A stretch of 13,996 nt of DNA from Rhodobacter sp. (GCA_003536295.1 DPZQ01000146.1:1-13996); one strand, 5' to 3'; shown: positions 1-7,464, counted from the first letter of the stretch. The notes: a model not told the origin generated them from the letters alone. Program-made: numbers and translations.

Positions 1-936
1 CATCCCAGCCCCAACTCCCCTTTGAGAATAGGAACACGCGGTTCGCCGTTGGCTTTGGCACAGGCTCATGAGACCCAAAGGCGTCTTGCGCAAGTTCATG
101 ACTTGCCTGCGCAGGCTTTTGAAATTGTAGTTATTAAGGTGTTGGGCGATCAAATTTTAGACCGCGCATTGAAGGATATTGGGGGAAAAGGACTTTTTAC
201 TCGTGAAATCGAACAGGCCTTGCTGGATGGCACAATCGACGTTGCGGTCCACTCGATGAAAGATATGCCGACCTTGCAGCCCGACGGTTTGGTACTTGAT
301 TGCTACTTGCCACGCGAAGATATGCGTGATGCCTTTGTCTCACAGCAGGTAGCGCGGCTTGAGGATTTGCCGCTTGGCGCGGTTGTTGGCTCATCTTCGT
401 TGCGCAGGCGCGCGCAATTGGCGCATCGCCGCCCCGATCTGATTTTGGTTGAGTTTCGTGGCAATGTGCAAACGCGCTTAAAAAAGCTAGAAGATCGGGT
501 GGCCGATGCGACCTTTTTAGCCCAAGCAGGCCTGAACCGTTTAGGCATGCGCCATGTTGCGCAGTCTGCGATTGCGGTAGAAGATATGCTGCCAGCCATT
601 GCCCAAGGGGCTATTGGCATTGAGCGACGCAGCCAAGATGCGCGGATTGAAGCCCTGCTTGCGCCTATTCATGATCAGGCCACGGGCTGGCAACTGGCGG
701 CGGAACGGGCCTTTTTGTTAACCTTAGATGGATCTTGCCAAACTCCTATCGCAGGCGTCGCCTTGCTTGAGGGCGATGAGGTCTGGCTGCGAGGCGAGAT
801 TTTGCGTCCAGATGGATCAGAAGTCATAAAGGGTCAGATCCGCGGCCTAATCGCAAATGGCGCAGAACTTGGCATCTTACTTGCTCAAGATCTGTTGTCA
901 CAGGCGGGGCCCAATTTTTTTGAAAGCAGCGGATAA
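1..936 (+). CDS. hemC: Porphobilinogen deaminase (hydroxymethylbilane synthase), 5' end cut by window edge
   Basis: Cytosolic enzyme that joins four porphobilinogen molecules into hydroxymethylbilane in haem and chlorophyll precursor synthesis. The frame is open to base 1 and reads HPSPNSP before LRIGTRGSPLALAQA, so the TTG at 22 is not a credible start; the true start lies upstream of the window. Seen in order: the N-terminal GTRGSPLALAQA motif, VHSMKDMP with the catalytic Asp, the substrate-binding SSLRRRAQL stretch, and LDGSCQTPIAG near the end, whose Cys (codon 736-738) carries the dipyrromethane cofactor. About 304 residues are visible against roughly 310-320 usual, so only a few N-terminal residues are missing. 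It converges on tesA with 3 bp between stop codons. No frameshift or missing key residue was seen. Confidence 0.96.
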   Translation, partial: HPSPNSPLRIGTRGSPLALAQAHETQRRLAQVHDLPAQAFEIVVIKVLGDQILDRALKDIGGKGLFTREIEQALLDGTIDVAVHSMKDMPTLQPDGLVLDCYLPREDMRDAFVSQQVARLEDLPLGAVVGSSSLRRRAQLAHRRPDLILVEFRGNVQTRLKKLEDRVADATFLAQAGLNRLGMRHVAQSAIAVEDMLPAIAQGAIGIERRSQDARIEALLAPIHDQATGWQLAAERAFLLTLDGSCQTPIAGVALLEGDEVWLRGEILRPDGSEVIKGQIRGLIANGAELGILLAQDLLSQAGPNFFESSG

Positions 937-939
937 GGC

Positions 940-1629
940 TTATAGTTTGGTTATCCAGGCGGCCACTTGTGGGCCCAATGCCGCTACGACTTTTTGAACC
1001 CCGGCTGGGTTGGGATGAACGGCATCTGATTGCATATAATTTTTCAAAGCTGCCGCCAGGCCGTGCTCTAAAAGCGGCGCTAAAAGTGGCGTCGCCAAGC
1101 TAATGTTATAGCTTTGTGCTAAGGATGGAAAAATCGCATCAAAGGCATTTTGATAGGCAGGCCCGTAATTGCCTGGGGCGGCAAGTGGCACCAATAAAAC
1201 AGGCAATCCTTTGGCGAGCACTTTGGCGATTATGCCCTCAAGATTGGCTTTGGTGTCCTTGGGGGCCAGTCCGCGCAACAAGTCATTACCGCCTAATATA
1301 ATAATAACGGCTGAAACATCGGGGGTCAGGGTCCAGTCGATACGCTCAAGTCCGCCTGCTGTCGTATCGCCCGAAACGCCCGCGTTTAAAATCGTGGCCC
1401 GTACCCCATTCTTATCCAGCCAAGCTTTCAGTTGTGGTACCAACCCTTCACCTTGAATTAACCCATAGCCTTGCGTTAAACTATCCCCAAACGCTACAAT
1501 TTGCGGCGGCTCTTGGGCAAAAATTCCAGAATTTGTTGCCAAAAGGCAAAAGACGGCTGCAGTGACATTGAGTTTTGCGCGCCGTGCCCCATATCTGAGG
1601 GATGAGCAAAGCGTTGAAAGTATAGTCAT
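940..1629 (-). CDS. tesA: TesA-like SGNH/GDSL esterase-thioesterase, exported
   Basis: Periplasmic SGNH-fold hydrolase of the TesA (acyl-CoA thioesterase I / arylesterase / lysophospholipase) type. The 229 residues include a basic N-region (RRAK at 16-19), a hydrophobic core to about residue 38 and a likely signal peptidase site near FA|QE. The SGNH blocks are present: GDSL at 48-51 with Ser50 as nucleophile, Gly84 in NAGVSGDT, GGND at 113-116, and DAVHP with Asp202 and His205 completing the triad. The ATG overlaps the divergent ybbA ATG in a shared CATG; no in-frame ATG lies between it and the signal peptide core. An AGGA lies 12-15 nt upstream on the minus strand. The tesA/ybbA/ybbP neighbourhood matches E. 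coli and supports the name. Substrate specificity cannot be read from sequence. Confidence 0.92.
   Translation of the reverse strand: MTILSTLCSSLRYGARRAKLNVTAAVFCLLATNSGIFAQEPPQIVAFGDSLTQGYGLIQGEGLVPQLKAWLDKNGVRATILNAGVSGDTTAGGLERIDWTLTPDVSAVIIILGGNDLLRGLAPKDTKANLEGIIAKVLAKGLPVLLVPLAAPGNYGPAYQNAFDAIFPSLAQSYNISLATPLLAPLLEHGLAAALKNYMQSDAVHPNPAGVQKVVAALGPQVAAWITKL
1568..1596 (+). promoter_or_regulatory. Possible sigma-70 promoter for ybbA-ybbP, inside tesA
   Basis: TTGAGT (1568-1573), a 17-bp spacer, then ATATCT (1591-1596), about 30 bp before the ybbA ATG. The -35 is reasonable and the -10 poor. It was chosen partly because ybbA has no intergenic space upstream, so a promoter must lie within tesA or further upstream. 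Confidence 0.25.
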
Positions 1630-2308
1630 GTCAAATCCAATCCTGTCACTAAGTGATGTTTCTTTAACTTTGGCGGGTAATGCGGGGCCCGTCCAGATTT
1701 TGCATAATATAAATCTAGTGGTTCACCCTCAAGAAACAATAGGGCTGGTTGGCCCTTCGGGATCGGGAAAGTCGTCTCTTTTGATGTTGATGGGTGGGCT
1801 TGAGCGGGCAACCTCGGGACACTTACAGGCTATGGGGCATGATTTAACCGCACTTAATGAGGATGCCCTTGCGGCCTTCCGTTTGCAAAATATGGGTGTG
1901 GTATTTCAGTCCTTTCACCTTGTGCCGACATTGACAGCGCTTGAAAATGTTGCTCTGCCTCTTGAGTTGGGGGGCATCTCTGATGCTTTTGCACGAGCGC
2001 AAGAAGATCTGATCGCCGTTGGCCTAGGCGCGCGGGCTCACCATTATCCAAGTCAACTTTCAGGAGGTGAGCAACAGCGCGTGGCCTTGGCCCGTGCCGC
2101 AGCATCGCGCCCCAAAATTTTATTAGCGGATGAGCCAACGGGAAATCTTGACGGGGTTAATGGCGCGGCGGTTATGGATTTGCTGTTTGGTTTACGCGAT
2201 CGTTTTGGCGCGACCTTGATTATGGTCACCCATTCTCCCGAATTGGCCGCTAGGTGTAGCCGTGTGATTAAGTTGCATGATGGGCGCATTACCGACGAAG
2301 GAATATAA
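1628..2308 (+). CDS. ybbA: YbbA-type ABC transporter ATPase
   Basis: Cytoplasmic ATPase of a MacB/LolD-like (type VII, mechanotransmission) ABC system, partner of the permease that follows. With the start at ATG 1628 it has 226 residues, normal for the family. An in-frame GTG at 1562 would add 22 residues inside the tesA signal region and is unlikely. Visible motifs: Walker A GPSGSGKSS at 42-50, Q-loop VVFQS around 94, signature LSGGEQQR at 144-151, Walker B ILLADEP at 164-170 with catalytic Glu169, D-loop GNLD, and the switch His202 in VTH. A weak GAAAG lies 7 nt before the ATG. The stop is 3 bp before ybbP, so the two are one operon. It resembles LolD, but the fused-length permease and neighbouring tesA favour YbbA. 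Confidence 0.93.
   Translation: MSNPILSLSDVSLTLAGNAGPVQILHNINLVVHPQETIGLVGPSGSGKSSLLMLMGGLERATSGHLQAMGHDLTALNEDALAAFRLQNMGVVFQSFHLVPTLTALENVALPLELGGISDAFARAQEDLIAVGLGARAHHYPSQLSGGEQQRVALARAAASRPKILLADEPTGNLDGVNGAAVMDLLFGLRDRFGATLIMVTHSPELAARCSRVIKLHDGRITDEGI
1704..1732 (-). promoter_or_regulatory. Probable sigma-70 promoter for tesA, inside ybbA
   Basis: Read on the minus strand: TTGAGG (1732-1727), exactly 17 bp, then TATTAT (1709-1704). The -10 matches 5 of 6 consensus positions and the -35 matches 4 of 6. It would start transcription near 1697, giving a leader of about 70 nt before the tesA ATG at 1629. It lies wholly within ybbA codons. Eye-found promoters have a real false-positive rate. 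Confidence 0.42.
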
Positions 2309-2311
2309 ATA

Positions 2312-4825
2312 ATGTCGTCATTTGCCTTAAAACTGGCGGTTCGCGAATTACGTGGCGGCTTAAACGGCTTTCGAATTTTTTTGTTGTGCCTGATGTTGGG
2401 AGTGGGTGCGATTGCCGCTGTTGGATTGGTGCGCGCCGCGATTGAAAGCGGGCTTAAGTCACAAGGTGCTGCCTTGTTGGGTGGCGATGCGGCTTTGAAG
2501 TTTACTTATCGATTTGCTAGTGATGCCGAAAAAGACTGGATGGCGGGGCAAGCCGTGCGCGTTTCTGAAATTGCTGACTTTCGCTCGATGGTGGTGGTGA
2601 ACGAAGAGACAGGTCTGACGCAAATCAAAGCTGTTGATAGCGCTTATCCTCTGGTGGGAGCGGTCACGCTTACGCCAGAGATTCCGCTGACCCAAGCGCT
2701 GGCCCTGCAAAGCAAGCTACCAGGGGCCGTGATGGACGGAGTTTTGGTGGCGCGGATGGGCCTAAGCGTGGGCCAGAGCTTTATGCTTGGAACCAAAAGC
2801 TTTGAGCTTACCGCCATTCTGACCCAAGAGCCGGACAACGCCACTTCTGGGTTTTCATTAGGTCCGCGCACTTTGGTCATGAACCAAATGCTCAAAGGCT
2901 CGGGTCTTTTGCAAGAAGGCACGATGTTTGACAGTCTTTATCGGTTAGAACTGCCCCAGGGCACAGATCTTGACGTCTTTAAAGAGCGTGTGAGTCAAAG
3001 GTGGCCCGATGGCTCGGTGCGCTATTATGACAGCCGCCGTGCCTCACCTGGGGTTGAACGTTTTGTTGAGCGGATGGGCTCATTCTTGATTTTGGTGGGG
3101 CTTGCGGGTTTGGCGGTTGGTGGTGTGGGTATATCCTCGGCGGTGAGGGCCTATTTGGATGGCAAAATAGCCACAATTGCGACCCTGAAAACCTTGGGCG
3201 CTTCGGGGCGATTGATCTTTCAGGTTTATCTGACCCAGATCGCGCTTTTGGCGGGGTTGGGTGTGGTGCTTGGACTTTGTTTGGGGGCTTTGGGGCCGAT
3301 GATTGCGGCCCCTTGGATTGCGGCTTCTTTGCCTTTTCCCGTGGTGTTTGGTCTTTTCCCAAAACCATTGGCCGAGGCGGCATTTTACGGCATGACCACC
3401 GCTTTTTTATTCACGCTTTGGCCACTTGCGCGTTCTGGTAAAGTCCGCGCGGCGGCGCTTTATCGAGGCTTGAGCCATATGGTGCGCCCGGGCGTCAAAG
3501 ATATTTTGGCGCTTTTGACCTTAAGTTCTCTTTTGGTTGGGGGCGCGGTTTACTTCTCAGGTTCGGTTAAGCTGGCATTGGGGGCCGCGGGCGGTATTTT
3601 GGGCGCACTTTTAGTGTTGCTTGCTGCGGCTTTTAGTCTTGTGCATGCAGCACAACTTTCGCTCAAGTGGCGCTGGTTGCAAGGGAGCCCTGCGGTGCGG
3701 TTGGCTTTGGCATCCATTTCCAAACGTAAGAGCGAAAGTATTTCGGTGATGCTGTCTTTGGGTCTGGGCCTGTCTGTCTTGGCTGCTGTCGGGCAAATTG
3801 ACACAAACCTGCGGTTGGCTATTGAGCGCGATTTGCCAGACCGCGCGCCCAGCTATTTCTTTGTTGATATCCAAAAAGACCAAATCGATGGGTTTTTAAC
3901 GCGGGTTACCGGCGACCCATTGGTGTCAAAGGTCGAATCTGCGCCTATGCTGCGTGGCGTGGTCACTAAGATAAACGGTCAAAAACCAGTTGGTTCTGTC
4001 AACGAACATTGGGTGGTACGCGGAGATCGTGGCTTGACCTATGCTGCAACCCAGCCTGCCGGGACTACCTTAACTCAGGGAACTTGGTGGCCCCAAGATT
4101 ATCAAGGGGTTCCGCAAATCTCATTTGCGGCGCAAGAGGCAGAAGAGATCAACCTTAAACTGGGTGATACGATAACGGTCAATATTTTGGGTCGCGATAT
4201 TACGGCTGAAGTTACCAGTTTTCGCAATGTTGATTTCTCATCCGCAGGGATGGGTTTTGTTATGGCCCTCAATCCCGCAGCGATTGCTGGCGCGCCACAC
4301 AGCTTTATTGCGACTGTATATGCAGCCGAGGAAAGCGAGGCCGCGATTTTGCGAGATTTGCACAAGGCGTATCCCAATATCACCGCCATTCGTATTCGCG
4401 ACACTGTTGCTCGTGTTGGAGAAGCCCTTAGCGCCATTGCAACCGCAACTGCATGGGCGGCTAGTGTCACATTGATTACAGGCTTTATCGTCTTAATTGG
4501 GGCCGCCGCTGCGGGCGAGCGCCAACGTATATTTGAAGCGGCAATTCTTAAATCAATCGGTGCACAGCGCGCGCTTATTTTGGGTAGTTTTGCTTTGCGG
4601 TCAGCTTTGCTGGGGGCTGGGGCCGGGGTTGTGGCCGTTGTGATTGGCGGGATTGGTGGCTGGGCGGTTATGCATTTTGTGATGGAGGTCGCATATGTGT
4701 TTGAGCCAATATCAGCTATATTGATTGTTTTTGGGGGCGCTTTGGCCACGCTTTTGGCTGGTTTGGCCTTTTCGTTTCGGCCATTGCAAGCGCGGCCCGC
4801 AAATATTTTGCGAACGCAAGATTAG
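2312..4825 (+). CDS. ybbP: YbbP-type FtsX-family ABC permease
   Basis: Inner-membrane permease of 837 residues, similar in length to E. coli YbbP (about 800). Layout by hydropathy: TM1 at about 20-40, a large periplasmic domain to about 250, a three-helix FtsX block at about 255-375, two to three further helices at about 395-495, a second periplasmic domain to about 710, then a closing FtsX block at about 712-820. The duplicated FtsX cytoplasmic motif is visible twice, as TLKTLGAS near 292-298 and ILKSIGAQ near 745-752; this region docks onto the ATPase. AAGGA lies 9 nt before the ATG. The gene starts 3 bp after ybbA. In E. coli the YbbA-YbbP pair is linked with TesA, and the trio is thought to extract hydrophobic compounds from the membrane for hydrolysis; that role is inferred here from family and synteny. 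Confidence 0.93.
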   Translation: MSSFALKLAVRELRGGLNGFRIFLLCLMLGVGAIAAVGLVRAAIESGLKSQGAALLGGDAALKFTYRFASDAEKDWMAGQAVRVSEIADFRSMVVVNEETGLTQIKAVDSAYPLVGAVTLTPEIPLTQALALQSKLPGAVMDGVLVARMGLSVGQSFMLGTKSFELTAILTQEPDNATSGFSLGPRTLVMNQMLKGSGLLQEGTMFDSLYRLELPQGTDLDVFKERVSQRWPDGSVRYYDSRRASPGVERFVERMGSFLILVGLAGLAVGGVGISSAVRAYLDGKIATIATLKTLGASGRLIFQVYLTQIALLAGLGVVLGLCLGALGPMIAAPWIAASLPFPVVFGLFPKPLAEAAFYGMTTAFLFTLWPLARSGKVRAAALYRGLSHMVRPGVKDILALLTLSSLLVGGAVYFSGSVKLALGAAGGILGALLVLLAAAFSLVHAAQLSLKWRWLQGSPAVRLALASISKRKSESISVMLSLGLGLSVLAAVGQIDTNLRLAIERDLPDRAPSYFFVDIQKDQIDGFLTRVTGDPLVSKVESAPMLRGVVTKINGQKPVGSVNEHWVVRGDRGLTYAATQPAGTTLTQGTWWPQDYQGVPQISFAAQEAEEINLKLGDTITVNILGRDITAEVTSFRNVDFSSAGMGFVMALNPAAIAGAPHSFIATVYAAEESEAAILRDLHKAYPNITAIRIRDTVARVGEALSAIATATAWAASVTLITGFIVLIGAAAAGERQRIFEAAILKSIGAQRALILGSFALRSALLGAGAGVVAVVIGGIGGWAVMHFVMEVAYVFEPISAILIVFGGALATLLAGLAFSFRPLQARPANILRTQD

Positions 4826-4843
4826 AAATGCTGCGCAGCATTT
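4826..4843. repeat. 18-bp perfect palindrome directly after ybbP stop
   Basis: AAATGCTGCGCAGCATTT is its own reverse complement and begins at the base after the ybbP TAG. As RNA it can form a 7-bp stem with a GCGC loop. It is followed by AATCGAGG, with no U-tract, so it is a weak intrinsic terminator at best; a protein-binding or 3'-end-stabilising role is equally possible. Confidence 0.4.
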
Positions 4844-5091
4844 AATCGAGGACCTGAATTGCTGCGATGCGGTATTTTTATTGTCAACTCGGGAACTTGA
4901 CTGTTGCACGACATATTTTCATAGCAATGAGCGTGCAAAAGACAACTGTCTTTAGCTGGGTTATTCACATAAATTACCTGCCTTACTTATAACGAAAACA
5001 AAATAAAGTGCTCACGCGATGCTGGGCCGTTAGAACTTGTGACACAAAAACCTAGCGCCAGGGCTTTCCGTTCTCGCGTACGGCAACACCA

Positions 5092-5111
5092 CAAAATATC
5101 GAGATATTTTG
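5092..5111. repeat. AT-rich inverted repeat upstream of hydantoinase-type gene
   Basis: CAAAATAT - CGAG - ATATTTTG, an 8-bp perfect stem with a 4-nt loop, 130 bp before the downstream ATG. It is followed by GGAACC on the plus strand, so there is no terminator tail. An operator or structured leader element is possible; function unknown. Confidence 0.35.
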
Positions 5112-5240
5112 GGAACCTTATCCCTCCATAAATAATGCTTTTACCTAAGATAGGATCAATCACGACAAAAAAGGTCGCATCAGGTCGTGACGGCGTGAAA
5201 GATCAACGGTATGTGCAACTATCGCATTTAAGGGTAGAGT

Positions 5241-7250
5241 ATGGCATATTTTTTGGGCGTTGATACGGGGGGCACCTATACGGATGCCGTTGTGATAAAT
5301 CAGGCTAACGATAGCGTCACCAGTACGGCCAAATCATTGACCACAAGGCCAGATTTGGCCTTGGGTATTGGGCGCGCCATAGACGCTGCCCTTTTAGGTG
5401 CAAAGCTGAACAGCAATCAGATCGCCATGGTTTCGCTTTCCACAACACTTGCGACCAACGCCTTGGTCGAGGGGCAGGGCGGTCGTGTCGCTTTGATTTT
5501 TATTGGTTTTGACGCCGCTGACGCAGAGCGCGCGGGCCTTAATCAGGCTTTGGGCACTGATCCTTTGGTCTTGTTGGCTGGTGGGCACAGTCACTCGGGG
5601 GCCGAGCTTTGTCCGCTTGATCTGGCGGCCTTAGAAAGCCAAGTGCGGTTCATAGGCCCTGAAGTTATGGCATTTGCGGTGGCGGCACGTTTTGGCACAC
5701 GTAATCCCGCGCATGAAATTATGGCACGTGATTTGATCCGCGCGGTGACGGGGCGGCCGGTAACATGCTCTCATGAGCTTTCTGCTAATTTGAACGGGCC
5801 CAAACGCGCGCTGACCGCCGTCTTAAATGCCCGTTTGATAGGCATGATTGATCGTTTGGTCTCGGCCTGTGAGGGGTACTTGAACGAAATTGGCATCAAA
5901 GCCCCCCTTATGGTGGTGCGTGGTGATGGGGCATTGATTTCTGCGGCGATGGTACGTGAACGTCCGATTGAGACGATCTTATCAGGCCCTGCTGCTTCGA
6001 TCGTGGGCGCGCGATGGTTAACGGGTGCGCAAAATGCTCTGGTATCGGATATTGGCGGCACTACAACGGATATAGCTTTGTTGCGAGACGGCTTGCCTGA
6101 GATTGACCCCGAAGGTGCTCGCGTTGGCGGCTTTCGAACCATGGTTGAGGCTGTCGCTATGCGAACAACGGGTCTTGGTGGCGATAGCGAAGTTCATTTA
6201 CTGACAGAAGGGCTTGAGGGCGGCCTGCGCCTAGGCCCGCGCCGGTTAATTCCCATTTCTCTAATGGCTTCAACCCATTCTCAAATGGTTCATGACACTT
6301 TAGACCGCGCTTTATCGACTGAAGTTTCAGGTGAGTTTGACGGAAAGTTTATTATGCCCATGGCTGGACAAACTGGCGGACTTAGTGCGCGCGAGGCGAC
6401 ACTTTTGGGGCGGATTGATCAGCCTATGCCTCTGGCGGGGGCGCTAACCTCACGCCTTGAAGTGGCGGCCTTAGAGCGGTTGGTCGGGCGTGGTCTGGTG
6501 ATGCTGTGCGGAGTGACGCCGTCAGACGCGAGCCATGTTTTGGGTCGTCTTAGCGCATGGGACGGGGCGGCGGCCGAAAAGGCACTGCGTCTGATGGGTC
6601 GCAAGCGCAATGGCAAGGGCGAACGCTTCTCGCAGGATCCGCATCATTTAGCTGGTCAGATCATAGACCAGCTAACCGCCCAAACTGTGGACTGTCTTTT
6701 AGAAGCCGCTTTAGGCGAAGATACCGCCTTTGCAGAGCAATCACCTGCCGCTTTGGCTCGCCATATTTTGATGAAAAAAGGACTAAACCACCATAAAGGA
6801 ATTGTTGAAATTTCTGCCCGCCTTGGCGTGTCGGTTATTGGCCTTGGGGCCTCGGCAGCGTCCTATTATCAAGATGTGGGCCGTGTTTTGGGGTGTGAAA
6901 TGATCTTGCCAGAATTTGCGGGCGTTGCCAATGCAATTGGGGCGGTTGTTGGGCAGGTCAGCCAAAAGGCCAGTGGCCTGGTGACGGGTGTTGGTGAAGG
7001 ACGTTTTGCTGCCCATTTTGCAAGCGGGATCAAAGTTTTTAACGATCTGGACGCGGCACTTGCGGCAATGACCCAAGCGCTTGAGGACGAAGCACGCACC
7101 CGCGCCAAACGTGCAGGGGCTGCAGATTTGACCATTAGTCACAGCCAAGAGCGCAAAGAAGCGATGATCGAGGGCAATAAAATGTTTATCGAAGCAACAC
7201 TTAGTGTGATAGCCTCCGGGCGACCGCGAATTGCTCATGGTAGCAATTGA
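5241..7250 (+). CDS. Hydantoinase/oxoprolinase family protein, HyuA-like
   Basis: A 669-residue cytosolic protein of the HyuA family (ATP-dependent N-methylhydantoinase / 5-oxoprolinase alpha type, ASKHA fold). Seen: GVDTGGTYTDAV at 6-17 (phosphate-binding loop), the family motif STTLATNALVEG near 67-78, the second nucleotide-binding loop SDIGGTTTD at 269-277, and a C-terminal ILPEFAGVANAIGAVVGQV stretch. Length is typical of HyuA alone. AAGGG at 5230-5234 sits 6 nt before the ATG and supports this start. Oddity: no HyuB partner lies on either side, and the next gene is a tRNA, so it works alone or with a subunit encoded elsewhere. The family also includes acetone carboxylase and acetophenone carboxylase subunits, so the substrate cannot be named. 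Confidence 0.88.
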   Translation: MAYFLGVDTGGTYTDAVVINQANDSVTSTAKSLTTRPDLALGIGRAIDAALLGAKLNSNQIAMVSLSTTLATNALVEGQGGRVALIFIGFDAADAERAGLNQALGTDPLVLLAGGHSHSGAELCPLDLAALESQVRFIGPEVMAFAVAARFGTRNPAHEIMARDLIRAVTGRPVTCSHELSANLNGPKRALTAVLNARLIGMIDRLVSACEGYLNEIGIKAPLMVVRGDGALISAAMVRERPIETILSGPAASIVGARWLTGAQNALVSDIGGTTTDIALLRDGLPEIDPEGARVGGFRTMVEAVAMRTTGLGGDSEVHLLTEGLEGGLRLGPRRLIPISLMASTHSQMVHDTLDRALSTEVSGEFDGKFIMPMAGQTGGLSAREATLLGRIDQPMPLAGALTSRLEVAALERLVGRGLVMLCGVTPSDASHVLGRLSAWDGAAAEKALRLMGRKRNGKGERFSQDPHHLAGQIIDQLTAQTVDCLLEAALGEDTAFAEQSPAALARHILMKKGLNHHKGIVEISARLGVSVIGLGASAASYYQDVGRVLGCEMILPEFAGVANAIGAVVGQVSQKASGLVTGVGEGRFAAHFASGIKVFNDLDAALAAMTQALEDEARTRAKRAGAADLTISHSQERKEAMIEGNKMFIEATLSVIASGRPRIAHGSN

Positions 7251-7271
7251 TCTGAGCATGTCAGTTTTCCC

Positions 7272-7300
7272 TTGACGGCGACGCTTTGCTTGACTACCCA
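7272..7300 (+). promoter_or_regulatory. Promoter of tRNA-Met
   Basis: CCCTTGACGG gives a -35 of TTGACG (7272-7277); 17 bp later lies TACCCA (7295-7300), 13 bp before the mature tRNA. A strong TTGAC -35 with a degenerate -10 is usual for stable-RNA promoters in this group. A second TTGACT at 7290 is too close to the tRNA to serve as its -35. Confidence 0.5.
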
Positions 7301-7312
7301 GCGCGTCACGGT

Positions 7313-7389
7313 GGCGAGGTAGCTCAGCTGGTTAGAGCACACGACTCATAATCGTGGGGTCGGGGGTTCGAGTCCCCCCCTCGCCACCA
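7313..7389 (+). tRNA. tRNA-Met (CAT), elongator
   Basis: Complete 77-nt cloverleaf with encoded CCA. Acceptor GGCGAGG (7313-7319) pairs with CCTCGCC (7379-7385); D stem GCTC/GAGC (7322-7325, 7335-7338); anticodon stem CACGA/TCGTG with anticodon CAT at 7347-7349; variable loop GGGTC; T stem GGGGG/CCCCC with loop TTCGAGT; discriminator A7386, CCA 7387-7389. The paired position 1 (G-C) and the ACTCATAAT plus GGGTC pattern fit elongator Met. Initiator Met is excluded by the paired first base. tRNA-Ile2 (lysidine-modified CAT) remains a lesser alternative. Confidence 0.95.
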
Positions 7390-7415
7390 ATCATATAAAA
7401 TTATAGGTTTTGTTT

Positions 7416-7448
7416 AGGCTAAGAGGTTGGTTCTAAGCCTTTCTATTT
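7416..7448 (+). terminator. Intrinsic terminator of tRNA-Met
   Basis: AGGCT-A-AGA (7416-7424), 7-nt loop GGTTGGT, TCT-A-AGCCT (7432-7440): an 8-bp stem with one A-A mismatch, followed by TTCTATTT. The U-rich tail is on the plus strand only, so it serves the tRNA rather than dinB, which ends at 7465 from the other side. Confidence 0.55.
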
Positions 7449-7464
7449 AAGTCACGTTTCTGAG

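Larger units (their letters stand above)
4826..5240. other. 415-bp gap without a convincing gene
   Basis: Holds, in order: the palindrome at 4826; a TTGACT at 4897-4902 with only a poor -10 (CATAGC) 17 bp on; TTGTG-A-CACAA (5037-5047), an 11-bp operator-like palindrome; the AT-rich inverted repeat at 5092-5111; and TCACGAC/GTCGTGA arms (5160-5166, 5184-5190). On the minus strand a frame stays open from GTG 5163 to a stop at 4987 (58 codons), but it has no ribosome binding site and I recognise nothing in it. The region presumably contains the promoter and leader of the hydantoinase-type gene at 5241. Confidence 0.5.

Noticed and set aside
22..24. TTG as start codon of hemC
   Set aside because: The frame is open to base 1 and the upstream residues align in style with the N-terminus of related HemC proteins; the gene is simply cut by the window.
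1562..1627. Longer ybbA form starting at GTG 1562
   Set aside because: It adds 22 residues with no ABC-family likeness and overlaps the tesA signal peptide; ATG 1628 gives the normal length.
2979..3383. Long antisense frame inside ybbP, and similar frames inside clpB, hemC and the HyuA-like gene
   Set aside because: They are rich in Pro/Arg/Ser as expected for shadows of coding DNA, lack ribosome binding sites and lie opposite well-supported genes.
4867..4992. 41-codon plus-strand ORF after ybbP
   Set aside because: The only ribosome-binding-like sequence, GAGGA at 4848-4852, is 14 nt away, and the peptide has no recognisable features.
7313..7389. tRNA-Met as an integration site for a genomic island
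   Set aside because: No integrase gene and no repeat of the tRNA 3' end was seen elsewhere in the window; dinB directly follows.
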